A stretch of DNA of 51,763 nt from an uncultured Paraprevotella sp. (GCA_944321565.1 CALULT010000016.1:1-51763); one strand, 5' to 3'. Shown: positions 1-7,642, counted from the first letter of the stretch. Notes: generated from the letters alone by a model not told the origin. A program made the numbers and translations.

Positions 1-25
1 GGACGGACAAACTCTTTGCTTGCTT

Positions 26-280
26 GATTTCAAATCTGTCGCAGCATATCAACGGGGGAGCATGAAACCGTTCTTCCTCACTAATTTTCTACTGCCCCCC
101 TTTCGGGCTTGCGGATTCGGAAATCCGCACCTCAGGTTGCGCCGGATTTCAAATCCGTCGCAGCAGATTGGATTCTCGCGGCAAATTGGGTTCTTCCGAC
201 CACTCGTGATTCCAAATCCTCCGCAGCGTAACAGCGGGGAAGCATGAAACCGTTTCCCCACTACATTTCTATTGCCCCCA
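26..280. repeat. REP-like palindromic repeats downstream of tatC
   Basis: No gene is seen in bases 1-281. Two diverged direct copies of a roughly 73-77 bp unit lie at 26-102 and 208-280. Both run from a GATTTCAAATC-like palindrome through GCAGC to a shared GCATGAAACCGTT stretch. Between them are further small palindromes: GCGGATT-AATCCGC at 111-128 and CGGATTTCAAATCCG at 143-157. Clustered short imperfect palindromes in an intergenic space resemble REP-type elements. No mobile gene is next to them in the window. Confidence 0.55.
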
Positions 281-281
281 A

Positions 282-1100
282 TTACCCGTTTCTATTTGCC
301 CCGCGCCGCGCCGTGGCGGCCACGACCCATATCCCGGCCTCGTAGAGCAACCACATCGGCAGGGCCACGAGGAGGAGCGTGAAGGCGTCGGACGTGGGAG
401 TGACCACCGCCGCCGCCACCAAGACGGCCACCACCGCATGGCGGCGCCGCCGCCGCATGGAAGCCGCGCGCAACACGCCCAGGCGGGCCAACAGCCAGCA
501 GAGCACGGGCAGCTCGAACACAATGCCCAGCGCGAGGTTCATCGCCAGCAGCGTGTCCATGTAGGATTGCAGGGTGATGGCGTTTTCCACCTCCGCGCTC
601 ACCTGGTAGGTGCCCAGGAAACGGAACGTGAGCGGGAAGACGAGAAAATAGTTCAACGCCGACCCCAGGAGGAACATCGCGTAACCGGCCCCCACCGTGC
701 GAAGGGCGTAGCGCCGCTCGCGGGCGTAAAGGGCGGGCGAAACGAAATGGAAGAGCAGGTAGAGCACGTAGGGCGAGGCGCAAAGCAGGCCGGCGCAGAG
801 CGCCACCTTCATGTGGACGACAAACTGCTCGGCCAGGGCCGTGTTGATGAGCCGCACGGAAAACCCCTCCGGAACCATCCCCTCCGCGCCCAGGGCCGCG
901 CCCAGCTTCTCCAGGAGGCGATAGGTGCAGAAACCGTCGTCCTTCGGCGCGAGCACGATGCGGAAAAGCCCGTCCTTGAAGCAGAAAGCCGCCAGCGCGC
1001 ACAGCACCGTGGCGGCGGCCGCCTTCAAGAGGCAGCCGCGCAGGGCGTCGAGGTGGTCCCAGAACGTTCCCTCCGCCCCCTCTCTTTCAGGACTTCCCAT
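282..1100 (-). CDS. tatC: Sec-independent protein translocase TatC
   Basis: TatC is the polytopic receptor of the twin-arginine pathway. It recognises Tat signal peptides and assembles with TatA to move folded, cofactor-bearing proteins across the inner membrane. The 272-residue product has the N-terminal family motif as HLDALR near residue 17, in place of the E. coli HLxELR, so the usual Glu is absent and an Asp sits one position earlier. The loop motif SPALYARER keeps the second conserved Glu. About six hydrophobic segments follow. The start overlaps the 3' end of tatA by 14 bp, which suggests translational coupling. It is the last gene of an operon that also encodes two apparent Tat clients. 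Confidence 0.95.
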   Translation of the reverse strand: MGSPEREGAEGTFWDHLDALRGCLLKAAAATVLCALAAFCFKDGLFRIVLAPKDDGFCTYRLLEKLGAALGAEGMVPEGFSVRLINTALAEQFVVHMKVALCAGLLCASPYVLYLLFHFVSPALYARERRYALRTVGAGYAMFLLGSALNYFLVFPLTFRFLGTYQVSAEVENAITLQSYMDTLLAMNLALGIVFELPVLCWLLARLGVLRAASMRRRRRHAVVAVLVAAAVVTPTSDAFTLLLVALPMWLLYEAGIWVVAATARRGANRNG

Positions 1101-1302
1101 CCTTCGCCTGCCCTTCCTCCGCGGCCTGTTCCTTCTTGTCCCCGGCGGCCGTGCCCGGGCCTTCCACGCCGTTCATGCCGTCGCGGAAACTTTTCACGCC
1201 CCGTCCCAGCCCCCTCATCAGTTCGGGTATCTTCTTCCCGCCGAACAGCAGCAGGACGACGAGCAGGATGAGCAGGAGCTCTTGCGTTCCTATTCCAAAC
1301 AT
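1087..1302 (-). CDS. tatA: Twin-arginine translocase subunit TatA/E
   Basis: The 71-residue protein has the TatA layout: a short N-terminus, one hydrophobic helix (about residues 6-20), the conserved FGGKKIPEL hinge, an amphipathic helix to about residue 40, and a charged, Gly/Ala/Glu-rich tail. TatA oligomerises on demand to form the translocation path. No TatB is seen, so this looks like a minimal TatAC system in which one TatA-type protein does both jobs, as is usual in Bacteroidetes. It lies 11 bp after the ECF S-component gene and overlaps tatC. Confidence 0.95.
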   Translation of the reverse strand: MFGIGTQELLLILLVVLLLFGGKKIPELMRGLGRGVKSFRDGMNGVEGPGTAAGDKKEQAAEEGQAKDGKS

Positions 1303-1313
1303 CAGCTTATGCC

Positions 1314-1826
1314 TTATTTATATATGACGTACTTAATCAACAAATAACCACCCACGACTTGCAAGGCCATGCCCGGCAACCCCATGCGGAAATCCTGCGC
1401 GGCCAGGAGGAAGTCGCCCGACATCAGCCATTCGCCCAACGTGCCCGCGAGCTGGTAGGACAACACCACGCCCGTCAACAGCCACAAGCCCACCCGGCGG
1501 AAACGGGCGGCGGCATAGCCTGCGGCCACGGCCAGCAACACGGACTTCAGCAGGATGGCCGGCAGGACGGCAGGAGCCGGCATGCCGAACATCCAGGAAT
1601 TGGCCAGCGGGGAAAGCACCGCCGTGAGCAACCCCACTCGCCAACCGTACTTGTAGGCACCGACCAAGGTGAAGAAATAAATCGGCAACCACGTCATCCC
1701 GCCCTGCGGCACCTGGTGGCACAATTGCGGCAACAACACGTTGCCCGCCACGAACAACGCGGCAATCGCGTAGGTCCGCTTCTCCGCATAACCCGGAGCA
1801 TAAAGTTTCACACTCGTTGTTTCCAT
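1314..1826 (-). CDS. ECF transporter S component (substrate-binding membrane subunit)
   Basis: A 170-residue, very hydrophobic protein with five or six predicted membrane helices and few charged residues outside a short N-terminus. Size and pattern match the S components of energy-coupling factor transporters, which bind a vitamin or metal and work with a shared EcfT and ATPases. Those partners are not in the window, so it would have to use modules encoded elsewhere. The substrate cannot be read from the sequence. It is embedded between DUF1893 and tatA with gaps of 28 and 11 bp, so it is almost certainly co-transcribed with them. Confidence 0.7.
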   Translation of the reverse strand: METTSVKLYAPGYAEKRTYAIAALFVAGNVLLPQLCHQVPQGGMTWLPIYFFTLVGAYKYGWRVGLLTAVLSPLANSWMFGMPAPAVLPAILLKSVLLAVAAGYAAARFRRVGLWLLTGVVLSYQLAGTLGEWLMSGDFLLAAQDFRMGLPGMALQVVGGYLLIKYVIYK

Positions 1827-1854
1827 ATTTTCTCTTTTCTATTTATATAAGGTC

Positions 1855-2280
1855 CTATTTCTCCGCATCGGCCGCCCCGCCCCGTTTCATGAATCTGCGA
1901 ATCAAGGGGAGGCACTCTTCCGCCGTGGCCACGTCGCGGCACAACGTCTCCACCGGACACCAACCATCCCCCGCACGGTTGCGTATGGCCGGCACCAGCA
2001 CCCCGTATGCCACCGGGATGCCTGCCGCCCGGAACATTCCAAGCGCCGGCTGGCTCATCACGTCGGCATACACCTCCCCGACACCGCCCGACACCATGAG
2101 TGCCGCAGCCCCCTTGCCCACGACCTTGTCGGCCACCTCCGCGCCGCGGAGCAACTGCGGGTGCGCCAGCAACAGCTCATACAAGTCTGCCACGCCATGT
2201 TGTTCGTAAGTGTGCACATTCCCGTTCCTCAGCACCAGCGAGCATTCGCTGCGATGCAACAAATCAATCAAATCCTGCAT
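1855..2280 (-). CDS. DUF1893 domain protein
   Basis: A 141-residue soluble protein of the DUF1893 family, recognised by the central DKVVGKGAAALM segment (about residues 51-62) and by Cys residues near residues 107 and 114. The family is thought to have a cytidine-deaminase-like fold; its reaction is not established. The start is 6 bp after the stop of the aldo/keto reductase, so the two are co-transcribed. Linkage with a ferredoxin-type aldo/keto reductase and an ECF S component is, from memory, common in Bacteroides and hints at a shared cofactor or redox role. That is an inference. Confidence 0.75.
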   Translation of the reverse strand: MQDLIDLLHRSECSLVLRNGNVHTYEQHGVADLYELLLAHPQLLRGAEVADKVVGKGAAALMVSGGVGEVYADVMSQPALGMFRAAGIPVAYGVLVPAIRNRAGDGWCPVETLCRDVATAEECLPLIRRFMKRGGAADAEK

Positions 2281-2286
2281 GGCCCC

Positions 2287-3678
2287 TTATAACGTTTCTT
2301 GTTTCAGTTTCTCCACGTAGGCGTCGATACGGTGCAGCTCCTTGGGAATGTCGATGCCTTGCGGGCAATGCGGGTTACACTGCCCGCATCCCGTGCAGTG
2401 GTCGGCCTGCCGCAACTTGGGCACACTGCGGTCGTATCCCACAAGGTAAATCCTGCGGGCTTTTCGATAACCCTCGCTCTGTGCGCTTTGCGGGATGTTT
2501 CCCTCGTTCAGGCATTTGTTGTAGTGCAACAAGATAGCCGGGATGTCAATGCCGTAGGGACACGGCATGCAATATTTGCAATCGTTGCAGGGAATCGTGT
2601 CGAACTCCATCATCAGCTTCGCCGTGTCGATCAGGAACTGGAATTCCTCTTCCGACAAGGGCTTAAGCGGGGAATACGTGCGCAGGTTGTCCTGCAAGTG
2701 TTCCATGCGCGTCATGCCGCTCAGCACGGTGAGCACCCCGGGGAAACTTCCCGCAAAGCGGAAAGCCCACGAGGCCACGCTCTGCGCCGGTTCGCGTTGT
2801 TTGAGCCGCGCCACGATGTTGTCCGGCACATTGGAAAGCCGGCCGCCCAACAAGGGTTCCATGATGATGGCGGGGATGTTCCGTTTAGCCAACTCGCCAT
2901 ACAGATATTCCGCGTCGGTGTTGTTCGCATTGATTTGCTTGGCATGCCGCCAGTCCAGGTAATTCAACTGGATTTGCACGAAGTCCCACTTGAACTCGTC
3001 ATGACGCGACAGCAGGTAGTCGAACACCCGGATATCCCCATGATACGAAAAGCCCAGATTGCGGATGCGCCCGGCCTCGCGTTCCTTCAAGAGGAAATCC
3101 ACCATCCCGTTGTCGAAGAAACGGGCATTGAGCAGCCCCATGCCGTCGCCCCCGCCCACGGAATGCAACAGATAATAGTCGATGCAGTCCACCTGCATTT
3201 CCTCGAACGACTTGCGATACATGGCAATGGAATTCTCGCGCGTGAAGTTCGAGAAATTGGAAAGCTTGGTAGCCACGAAATAAGAGTCCCTGGGATGGCG
3301 GCTCAAGGCGATGCCCGTGGCACGTTCCGAAAGGCCCCGGCAATAGGCGGGCGACGTGTCGAAATAGTTCACCCCGTGCGCCATGGCGTAATCCACCAGT
3401 TCGTTCACCATCTCCTGGTCTATCTCTCCCCTCTTTTCCCGGAAAGGCAGGCGCATCATGCCGAAGCCCAGGAGCGACACCTTGTCGCCCGAGGTGGGAT
3501 TGTCGCGCATGGTCATGCCGCCTTCGGGCACCTCGCCCGCACCTGTCCCGGAAACCGACGAGCCGCTTTTCGTCCCGCAACCATAGAGGGCTGCCGAAGT
3601 GGCCGCCGCGCCAGCCCCGAGGAGCTTCAGAAACTTGCGGCGCCCCATTCCTTTATGTTGATGCTCTTTTTGTTCCAT
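2287..3678 (-). CDS. Tat-signal aldo/keto reductase with C-terminal ferredoxin clusters
   Basis: A 463-residue oxidoreductase. Residues 12-34 form a twin-arginine signal (GRRKFLK followed by a weakly hydrophobic Ala/Gly stretch) that ends in LYGC, a possible lipobox, so the protein may be a Tat-exported lipoprotein. The aldo/keto reductase barrel follows with the expected Asp (YFDTSPAY), Tyr, Lys (VATKLS) and His (YYLLHS). The C-terminus has two cysteine clusters, CNDCKYCMPCP and CTGCGQCNPHCP, which should bind [4Fe-4S] centres. Cluster-bearing proteins fold before export, which fits Tat use. The next gene upstream encodes a NapH/NapG-like electron carrier and tatA/tatC lie downstream in the same operon. 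Substrate unknown. Confidence 0.9.
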   Translation of the reverse strand: MEQKEHQHKGMGRRKFLKLLGAGAAATSAALYGCGTKSGSSVSGTGAGEVPEGGMTMRDNPTSGDKVSLLGFGMMRLPFREKRGEIDQEMVNELVDYAMAHGVNYFDTSPAYCRGLSERATGIALSRHPRDSYFVATKLSNFSNFTRENSIAMYRKSFEEMQVDCIDYYLLHSVGGGDGMGLLNARFFDNGMVDFLLKEREAGRIRNLGFSYHGDIRVFDYLLSRHDEFKWDFVQIQLNYLDWRHAKQINANNTDAEYLYGELAKRNIPAIIMEPLLGGRLSNVPDNIVARLKQREPAQSVASWAFRFAGSFPGVLTVLSGMTRMEHLQDNLRTYSPLKPLSEEEFQFLIDTAKLMMEFDTIPCNDCKYCMPCPYGIDIPAILLHYNKCLNEGNIPQSAQSEGYRKARRIYLVGYDRSVPKLRQADHCTGCGQCNPHCPQGIDIPKELHRIDAYVEKLKQETL

Positions 3679-3697
3679 ATTCCTTATTGCTTTTATT

Positions 3698-5191
3698 CTA
3701 AATCAAACTGTGGACTTCATGTCCTTCCACATGGATCGCGCTGAACGGACGAGCCGGACACAAATGCTCGCAGGCGCCACAACCGATGCAACGCTCCTCG
3801 TTCACGACCGGCAACTTCGGCGAATCGGGCTTCCCCGCCACCGACGGCACCATCAAAATGGCTCCCGAAGGACAATGGCGGGCACAGTTGCCACACTCCA
3901 CCCCATCGGTGTTCACGATGCAGTTTTCCGCATGGAACACGGCATGGCCTATCTGCACGGAAGACTTGTCGGGCACCGTGATGGGGCGTATCGCCCCCGT
4001 CGGGCACACTTCGGAACACCGCACACACTCCGGACGGCAATAGCCCCGCTCGTAGGACATCTCGGGCTGCATCCATGTGCCTAAAGCGGAAGAGGGACGC
4101 AACACCCCGTTCGGACATGCCGACACACACAGCTGGCAAGCCGTGCAATGCGCCGTGAAGTGGCGCAAACCCTTCGCCCCGGCAGGCTTCAAAGGCACTT
4201 TCCGTTCCGGCACCTTTTTTTCTTCTATCGCAGCCAACCCGCCATCCACCTTTTTCTCCTGTGCCCGCACCCACGTGCCGACGGCAAAAAGCGAGGCCAC
4301 CGTCAGGAAACTGCGGCGCGCACCATCCGGCTGCCTGGAGGATGATGCCTCCTGCACCCCAACCGTCTTCGGATGTGCATATCGGATGGCGCCTTTCGGG
4401 CATTTGGCGATGCAATCCATGCAGGCCACACAACGGCTGTAGTCTATCCGGCGGGCCTTGATGTCGATGCAAGAAGACTTGCAATTGCGCTCGCAAAGTT
4501 TGCAATTGACGCACTTCGACGTGTCGATGACCGGCCTGAGCCACGCATAACGCGACAGGAAACCCAGCACGGTCCCCACCGGGCATATCGTGTTGCAATA
4601 GGTACGCCCGTTGCGCCAGGCCAGCACCGCCAGCACGGCAAACGTAGCCACCGCCACGACAAAAGTCGAAAGCCCCTTCATCCACACGTCCGTCTCATAA
4701 AAAGCATAGCTGTCCGCACGTTCCGCCCAATAAGCCAAAAGATTATTGCCCCAACGGTAGAGGGGGGCAAACAGGTTGGAGGCCATGCGCCCATACGCGC
4801 TATAAGGCTCCACCAATCCGGCCCAACTGATGAAACCCGCCACGGAAGCCACGACGAAAACCACCAGCACGGCATAGCGCAACCATGACAACGCCGGGGA
4901 ATAGCGGAAACGGTTCTTCTTGAACCTCCCGCCAAGGCGCGACGCCACATCCTGGAACACGCCCAACGGACATATCACGGAACAATACACCCGGCCGCAC
5001 AGCAAGGTCAGCAACACCAACCCCGCCACGACGGCCACGTTCAAAGCCAACACCGCAGGCACGAACTGAATCTTGGCCATCCAGCCAAACCACCCGTGCC
5101 ACACGCCCGCAAAGTCGAGGAACAACATCGTGACCGACACGAAAAAGACGGCGGCCACCCATTGCCTGATTCTTTTTAATACCATAACCAC
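3698..5191 (-). CDS. NapH-NapG-like iron-sulfur fusion protein with internal twin-arginine motif
   Basis: A 497-residue protein in two halves. Residues 1-220 form a four-helix NapH-like membrane domain with the paired motifs CGRVYCSVICP (65-75) and YCNTICP (198-204), followed by cytoplasmic ferredoxin motifs at 227-241 and 254-264. Residues 291-310 read ARRSFLTV plus a hydrophobic stretch ending in RAQ, which is a good twin-arginine signal in mid-protein. Residues 340-480 carry four further clusters in the order found in NapG (around 349-359, 385-396, 424-440, 468-478). It should pass electrons from the quinone pool to the periplasmic side. The C-terminal half seems to need Tat after Sec inserts the first half. 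First gene of the Tat operon. Confidence 0.85.
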   Translation of the reverse strand: MVMVLKRIRQWVAAVFFVSVTMLFLDFAGVWHGWFGWMAKIQFVPAVLALNVAVVAGLVLLTLLCGRVYCSVICPLGVFQDVASRLGGRFKKNRFRYSPALSWLRYAVLVVFVVASVAGFISWAGLVEPYSAYGRMASNLFAPLYRWGNNLLAYWAERADSYAFYETDVWMKGLSTFVVAVATFAVLAVLAWRNGRTYCNTICPVGTVLGFLSRYAWLRPVIDTSKCVNCKLCERNCKSSCIDIKARRIDYSRCVACMDCIAKCPKGAIRYAHPKTVGVQEASSSRQPDGARRSFLTVASLFAVGTWVRAQEKKVDGGLAAIEEKKVPERKVPLKPAGAKGLRHFTAHCTACQLCVSACPNGVLRPSSALGTWMQPEMSYERGYCRPECVRCSEVCPTGAIRPITVPDKSSVQIGHAVFHAENCIVNTDGVECGNCARHCPSGAILMVPSVAGKPDSPKLPVVNEERCIGCGACEHLCPARPFSAIHVEGHEVHSLI

Positions 5192-5259
5192 TTCATGATC
5201 GTTGATAACTGACCCGTCCCAATTTCTCTCATGTCCTGATATTAATACCGGAACGGTTA

Positions 5260-5290
5260 CAAAGATAATCGCTTATTTCCAACCCGCAAG
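5260..5290 (-). promoter_or_regulatory. Promoter of the Tat/iron-sulfur operon
   Basis: On the minus strand TATCTTTG (plus bases 5260-5267) matches the Bacteroidetes -7 box. A CTTG lies 19 nt upstream (plus 5287-5290) in the place of the -33 box. Transcription should start near 5254, giving a leader of about 60 nt before the start at 5191. Confidence 0.6.
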
Positions 5291-5382
5291 CATACAAGTT
5301 ACAGAAAAAGCTACCTTTTTTACAGGAAAAGACATTTTCACGATAAAAGCGAACCTGAAGGACAATTTTTATTGCTATTTAA

Positions 5383-5415
5383 TGTTGCATGTCAAAAGAA
5401 AAACAAATATCTTTG
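5383..5415 (+). promoter_or_regulatory. Promoter of the winged-helix gene
   Basis: TATCTTTG at 5408-5415 is the -7 box, with TGTTG at 5383-5387 spaced 20 nt upstream. The box lies inside the longest open frame, so the upstream ATG at 5389 cannot be used from this promoter and the ATG at 5446 is the start. Confidence 0.65.
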
Positions 5416-5445
5416 CAACACGAACAACCACAAAAAAACAACACT

Positions 5446-5670
5446 ATGTATAAAGCTACGATTGGAACAAACGCCGGAAAAGTTTGGCATGCCCTGCAGG
5501 ACACCACGGAAATGACCTTGACCGACTTGGCAGGCAAGTTGGGGTTGAGCGTGGAAGACACCGCCTTGGCCATAGGCTGGCTGGCACGTGAGAACAAGAT
5601 TTTCATCCGGCAGCAAGAAAACTTGATCTGGGTGTCAGAAAAACCGGAAGTCATGTACAGCTTCGGATGA
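5446..5670 (+). CDS. Small winged helix-turn-helix protein (DUF2582-like)
   Basis: A 74-residue protein that starts MYKATIGTNAGKVW. An in-frame ATG at 5389 would add 19 residues, but the TATCTTTG promoter box at 5408-5415 lies within that extension. The sequence reads as one winged-helix domain: residues 8-19 helix 1, TLTDLAGKLGLSVEDTALAIGWLAREN as the helix-turn-helix with recognition helix, then a beta hairpin (KIFIRQQENLIWVSEK). Such small proteins are common in Bacteroidetes and presumably bind DNA, but no target is known. It is divergent from the Tat operon, about 250 bp away start to start, so autoregulation or regulation of that operon is possible but untested. Confidence 0.8.
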   Translation: MYKATIGTNAGKVWHALQDTTEMTLTDLAGKLGLSVEDTALAIGWLARENKIFIRQQENLIWVSEKPEVMYSFG

Positions 5671-5714
5671 CGGAAAAACGAATACGCGTACTCCTATTTT
5701 AACACAGAATAGTA

Positions 5715-5767
5715 CAAGCTCATGGCCGGACGCCTCCCTTCGGGGAACGCATCCGGCCATGGGCTTG
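5715..5767. terminator. Long hairpin after the winged-helix gene
   Basis: A 16-nt arm at 5715-5730 pairs with 5752-5767 (CAAGCTCATGGCCGGA with TCCGGCCATGGGCTTG, one G-U pair). It lies 44 nt after the winged-helix stop. There is no U-tract, so it may end transcription in a factor-dependent way or stabilise the mRNA end. Terminator is the simplest reading. Confidence 0.4.
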
Positions 5768-5826
5768 TAAGGCTCCGAATGCCACGGATTGCACCTTGGA
5801 TTGTTTCCTTTTTTACCAGCCAATGT

Positions 5827-5857
5827 CTTGCCACGTGCTTTTTTTGTCGTACCTTTG
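5827..5857 (+). promoter_or_regulatory. Promoter of the YeiH-family gene
   Basis: TCTTG ending at 5830, 19 nt spacer, then TACCTTTG at 5850-5857. Transcription should start near 5863 and leave a leader of about 44 nt before the ATG at 5907. Confidence 0.6.
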
Positions 5858-5906
5858 CGCTCCGGTTGCAGTCCAACCATCTTTATTCATCTAATCCATA
5901 TCTATT

Positions 5907-6965
5907 ATGTTCAAAGAAAACAAAGGAGAAGTGTTGCACGGCATCCTGCTCATCGTGCTGTTTTCATTCTCCGCCTTTTACATCGCAGAATTTGAGTTCG
6001 TCAAGCGGCTTTCGTTCAGCCCGCTGATTGTCGGCATCATCCTGGGCATGCTCTATGCCAACAGCCTGCGCAACAAATTGCCCGAGACGTGGGTGCCGGG
6101 CATCAAGTTCTGTTCCAAGCAAATCCTGCGCACCGGCGTGGTGCTCTATGGCTTCAAACTGACCTTCCAGCAAGTCATGGCCATCGGGCTTCCGGCCATC
6201 ACTGCCGACCTCATCATCGTGACGGGCACGTTGTTGCTGGGCATACTCTTCGGGAAATTGCTGAAAGTGGACGGGCAAACTGCCTTGATGACCTCCACGG
6301 GAAGTGCCATCTGCGGTGCGGCAGCTGTCCTCGGCGCAGAACCCGTGGTGCGTTGCGAACCTCACAAAACGGCAGTGGCCGTATCGACGGTTGTCATCTT
6401 CGGCACACTTTCCATGTTCCTCTATCCCGTCATGTACCGCGCGGGCTGGCTGGATGGGTTGAGCGACCAAGCCATTGCCGTGTATGTCGGCTCCACACTC
6501 CACGAAGTGGCCCATGTCGTGGGAGCGGGCAACGCCATCGATGCCGCCGGCGGACAAGTGGCCGATGCCGCCACCATCACCAAGATGATCCGCGTCATGC
6601 TGTTGGCTCCAGTATTGGTCATCATGAGCCTTTTCCTGTCCCGCCGGACCAATGGCGGCAACGCCGGGCAAACGCAGAAGCGCAAAATCACCATCCCTTG
6701 GTTCGCTTTCTATTTCCTGGTGGTCATCGGTATCAATTCCTTGTTGCAGTCCGCCACCTTCATTCCACAGGAAGCACTGCAGGCAGGCATAGGCTTCATC
6801 AACAACGTGGACACCTTCCTGCTCACCATGGCCATGACCGCCCTCGGCGCGGAAACCAGCCTTGACAAATTCAAGCAAGCCGGTGCCAAGCCTTTTTATG
6901 TGGCCGGCCTGCTTTACCTGTGGCTCGTGTTCGGCGGCTATGCCATCGCGAAACTGCTCTTCTGA
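5907..6965 (+). CDS. YeiH/PSE-family putative anion exporter
   Basis: A 352-residue inner-membrane protein with about ten hydrophobic helices. It matches the YeiH (UPF0324, putative sulfate exporter) family, with typical stretches such as TGSAICGAAAVLGAEPVV near residues 130-150 and GSTLHEVAHVVGAGNA near 195-210. Family members have been linked to export of sulfur-containing anions, but the substrate here cannot be told. It has its own promoter and is monocistronic, facing the minus-strand carboxylase operon and separated from it by a strong shared terminator hairpin. Confidence 0.85.
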   Translation: MFKENKGEVLHGILLIVLFSFSAFYIAEFEFVKRLSFSPLIVGIILGMLYANSLRNKLPETWVPGIKFCSKQILRTGVVLYGFKLTFQQVMAIGLPAITADLIIVTGTLLLGILFGKLLKVDGQTALMTSTGSAICGAAAVLGAEPVVRCEPHKTAVAVSTVVIFGTLSMFLYPVMYRAGWLDGLSDQAIAVYVGSTLHEVAHVVGAGNAIDAAGGQVADAATITKMIRVMLLAPVLVIMSLFLSRRTNGGNAGQTQKRKITIPWFAFYFLVVIGINSLLQSATFIPQEALQAGIGFINNVDTFLLTMAMTALGAETSLDKFKQAGAKPFYVAGLLYLWLVFGGYAIAKLLF

Positions 6966-6970
6966 CAATT

Positions 6971-7015
6971 ACGACAAAGAGGATGTGTCCCGTCAGGACG
7001 CACCCTCTTTGTCGT
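6971..7015. terminator. Bidirectional terminator between yeiH-like gene and biotin carrier gene
   Basis: A 20-nt arm (6971-6990) pairs with 6996-7015 across a 5-nt loop, with only two non-Watson-Crick positions. It sits 5 nt after the yeiH-like stop and 14 nt beyond the end of the convergent biotin-carrier gene, so it probably serves both. Confidence 0.75.
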
Positions 7016-7029
7016 GTTCATAAATGTGT

Positions 7030-7437
7030 CTATTCCAAAATCACCAAATCCTTGCCTTCCATGACGGACTCGCCCGGAGAAACGCAGACCTCGGCCACTT
7101 TTCCGGCGCGGTCGGACGTGATGCTGTTCTCCATCTTCATGGCATCTAGGATGACCACGGTGTCGCCACGCTTGATTTCATCGCCCGGCTTCACCACCAC
7201 GTCCACGATGACACCCGGCAACGGGGCTTTCACGCCGTAGCGTTTCGGTTTGTCCACGGGAGCCGGCACGCCAGCCGGTTTCACCACTGCCACCGGATGA
7301 TGGACAGGTTTCTCAGGTTCTGGCATCTTCACCGTGTAAGTCTCGCCATTCACCACCACCGTGGCCACATAATTCTCAATCCCTTCCACGGCCACCTCAT
7401 AGTCGTTGCCGTTGATGTTGTATTTATAAGTCTTCAT
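7030..7437 (-). CDS. mmdC: Biotin carboxyl carrier subunit of methylmalonyl-CoA decarboxylase / propionyl-CoA carboxylase
   Basis: A 135-residue protein. Residues 1-45 are a small beta-rich region, residues 46-66 a Pro/Val/Lys-rich linker, and residues 67-135 a biotinyl domain with DAMKMEN (about 98-104), whose Lys carries biotin. It shuttles carboxyl groups to or from the carboxyltransferase MmdA. It is the last gene of the mce-mmdA-small subunit-mmdC operon, 12 bp after the previous gene. Whether the complex makes methylmalonyl-CoA from propionyl-CoA or decarboxylates it depends on partners not seen here (a biotin carboxylase or a membrane beta subunit). Confidence 0.9.
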   Translation of the reverse strand: MKTYKYNINGNDYEVAVEGIENYVATVVVNGETYTVKMPEPEKPVHHPVAVVKPAGVPAPVDKPKRYGVKAPLPGVIVDVVVKPGDEIKRGDTVVILDAMKMENSITSDRAGKVAEVCVSPGESVMEGKDLVILE

Positions 7438-7449
7438 TGTACGCTTGTT

Positions 7450-7623
7450 TTAGAAATTATGTTCGGGGGCATGGCGTTGCAGGCGCAACTTGGAGTTCCA
7501 ATCCGTGTTTGCCCCGCCGATGGTCAACACGCCACTCTCCTGCACATGCATCGTATAGCCCTGGTACTCATACAAGGCCAACGTAATGGCCGCCAAAACC
7601 TCTTTTTTGGATTCTTGTCCCAT
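7450..7623 (-). CDS. Small carboxylase-associated protein (MmdE / OadG C-terminus-like)
   Basis: A 57-residue protein starting MGQESKKEVLAA. A longer frame starts at 7662, but that would overlap the mmdA stop; an AGGAGA stretch about 10 nt before 7623 supports the shorter start. The pattern EVLAAITLALYEY, then ESGVLTIGG, then WNSKLRLQRH resembles the C-terminal tail of OadG/MmdD-type subunits without the membrane helix. Veillonella MmdE is likewise a small protein related to that tail and helps hold the decarboxylase complex together. Position between mmdA and the biotin carrier supports the same structural role. The assignment rests on pattern recall. Confidence 0.6.
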   Translation of the reverse strand: MGQESKKEVLAAITLALYEYQGYTMHVQESGVLTIGGANTDWNSKLRLQRHAPEHNF

Positions 7624-7642
7624 AGCACTTTGTCTCCTATTA

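Noticed and set aside
110-170. tRNA gene
   Set aside because: TTCAAATCC resembles a T-loop, but it is part of small palindromes repeated nearby; no acceptor stem or anticodon arm can be drawn.
2299-3744. 481-codon open frame opposite the aldo/keto reductase gene
   Set aside because: Shadow of a well-supported gene with Tat signal, catalytic residues and cysteine clusters.
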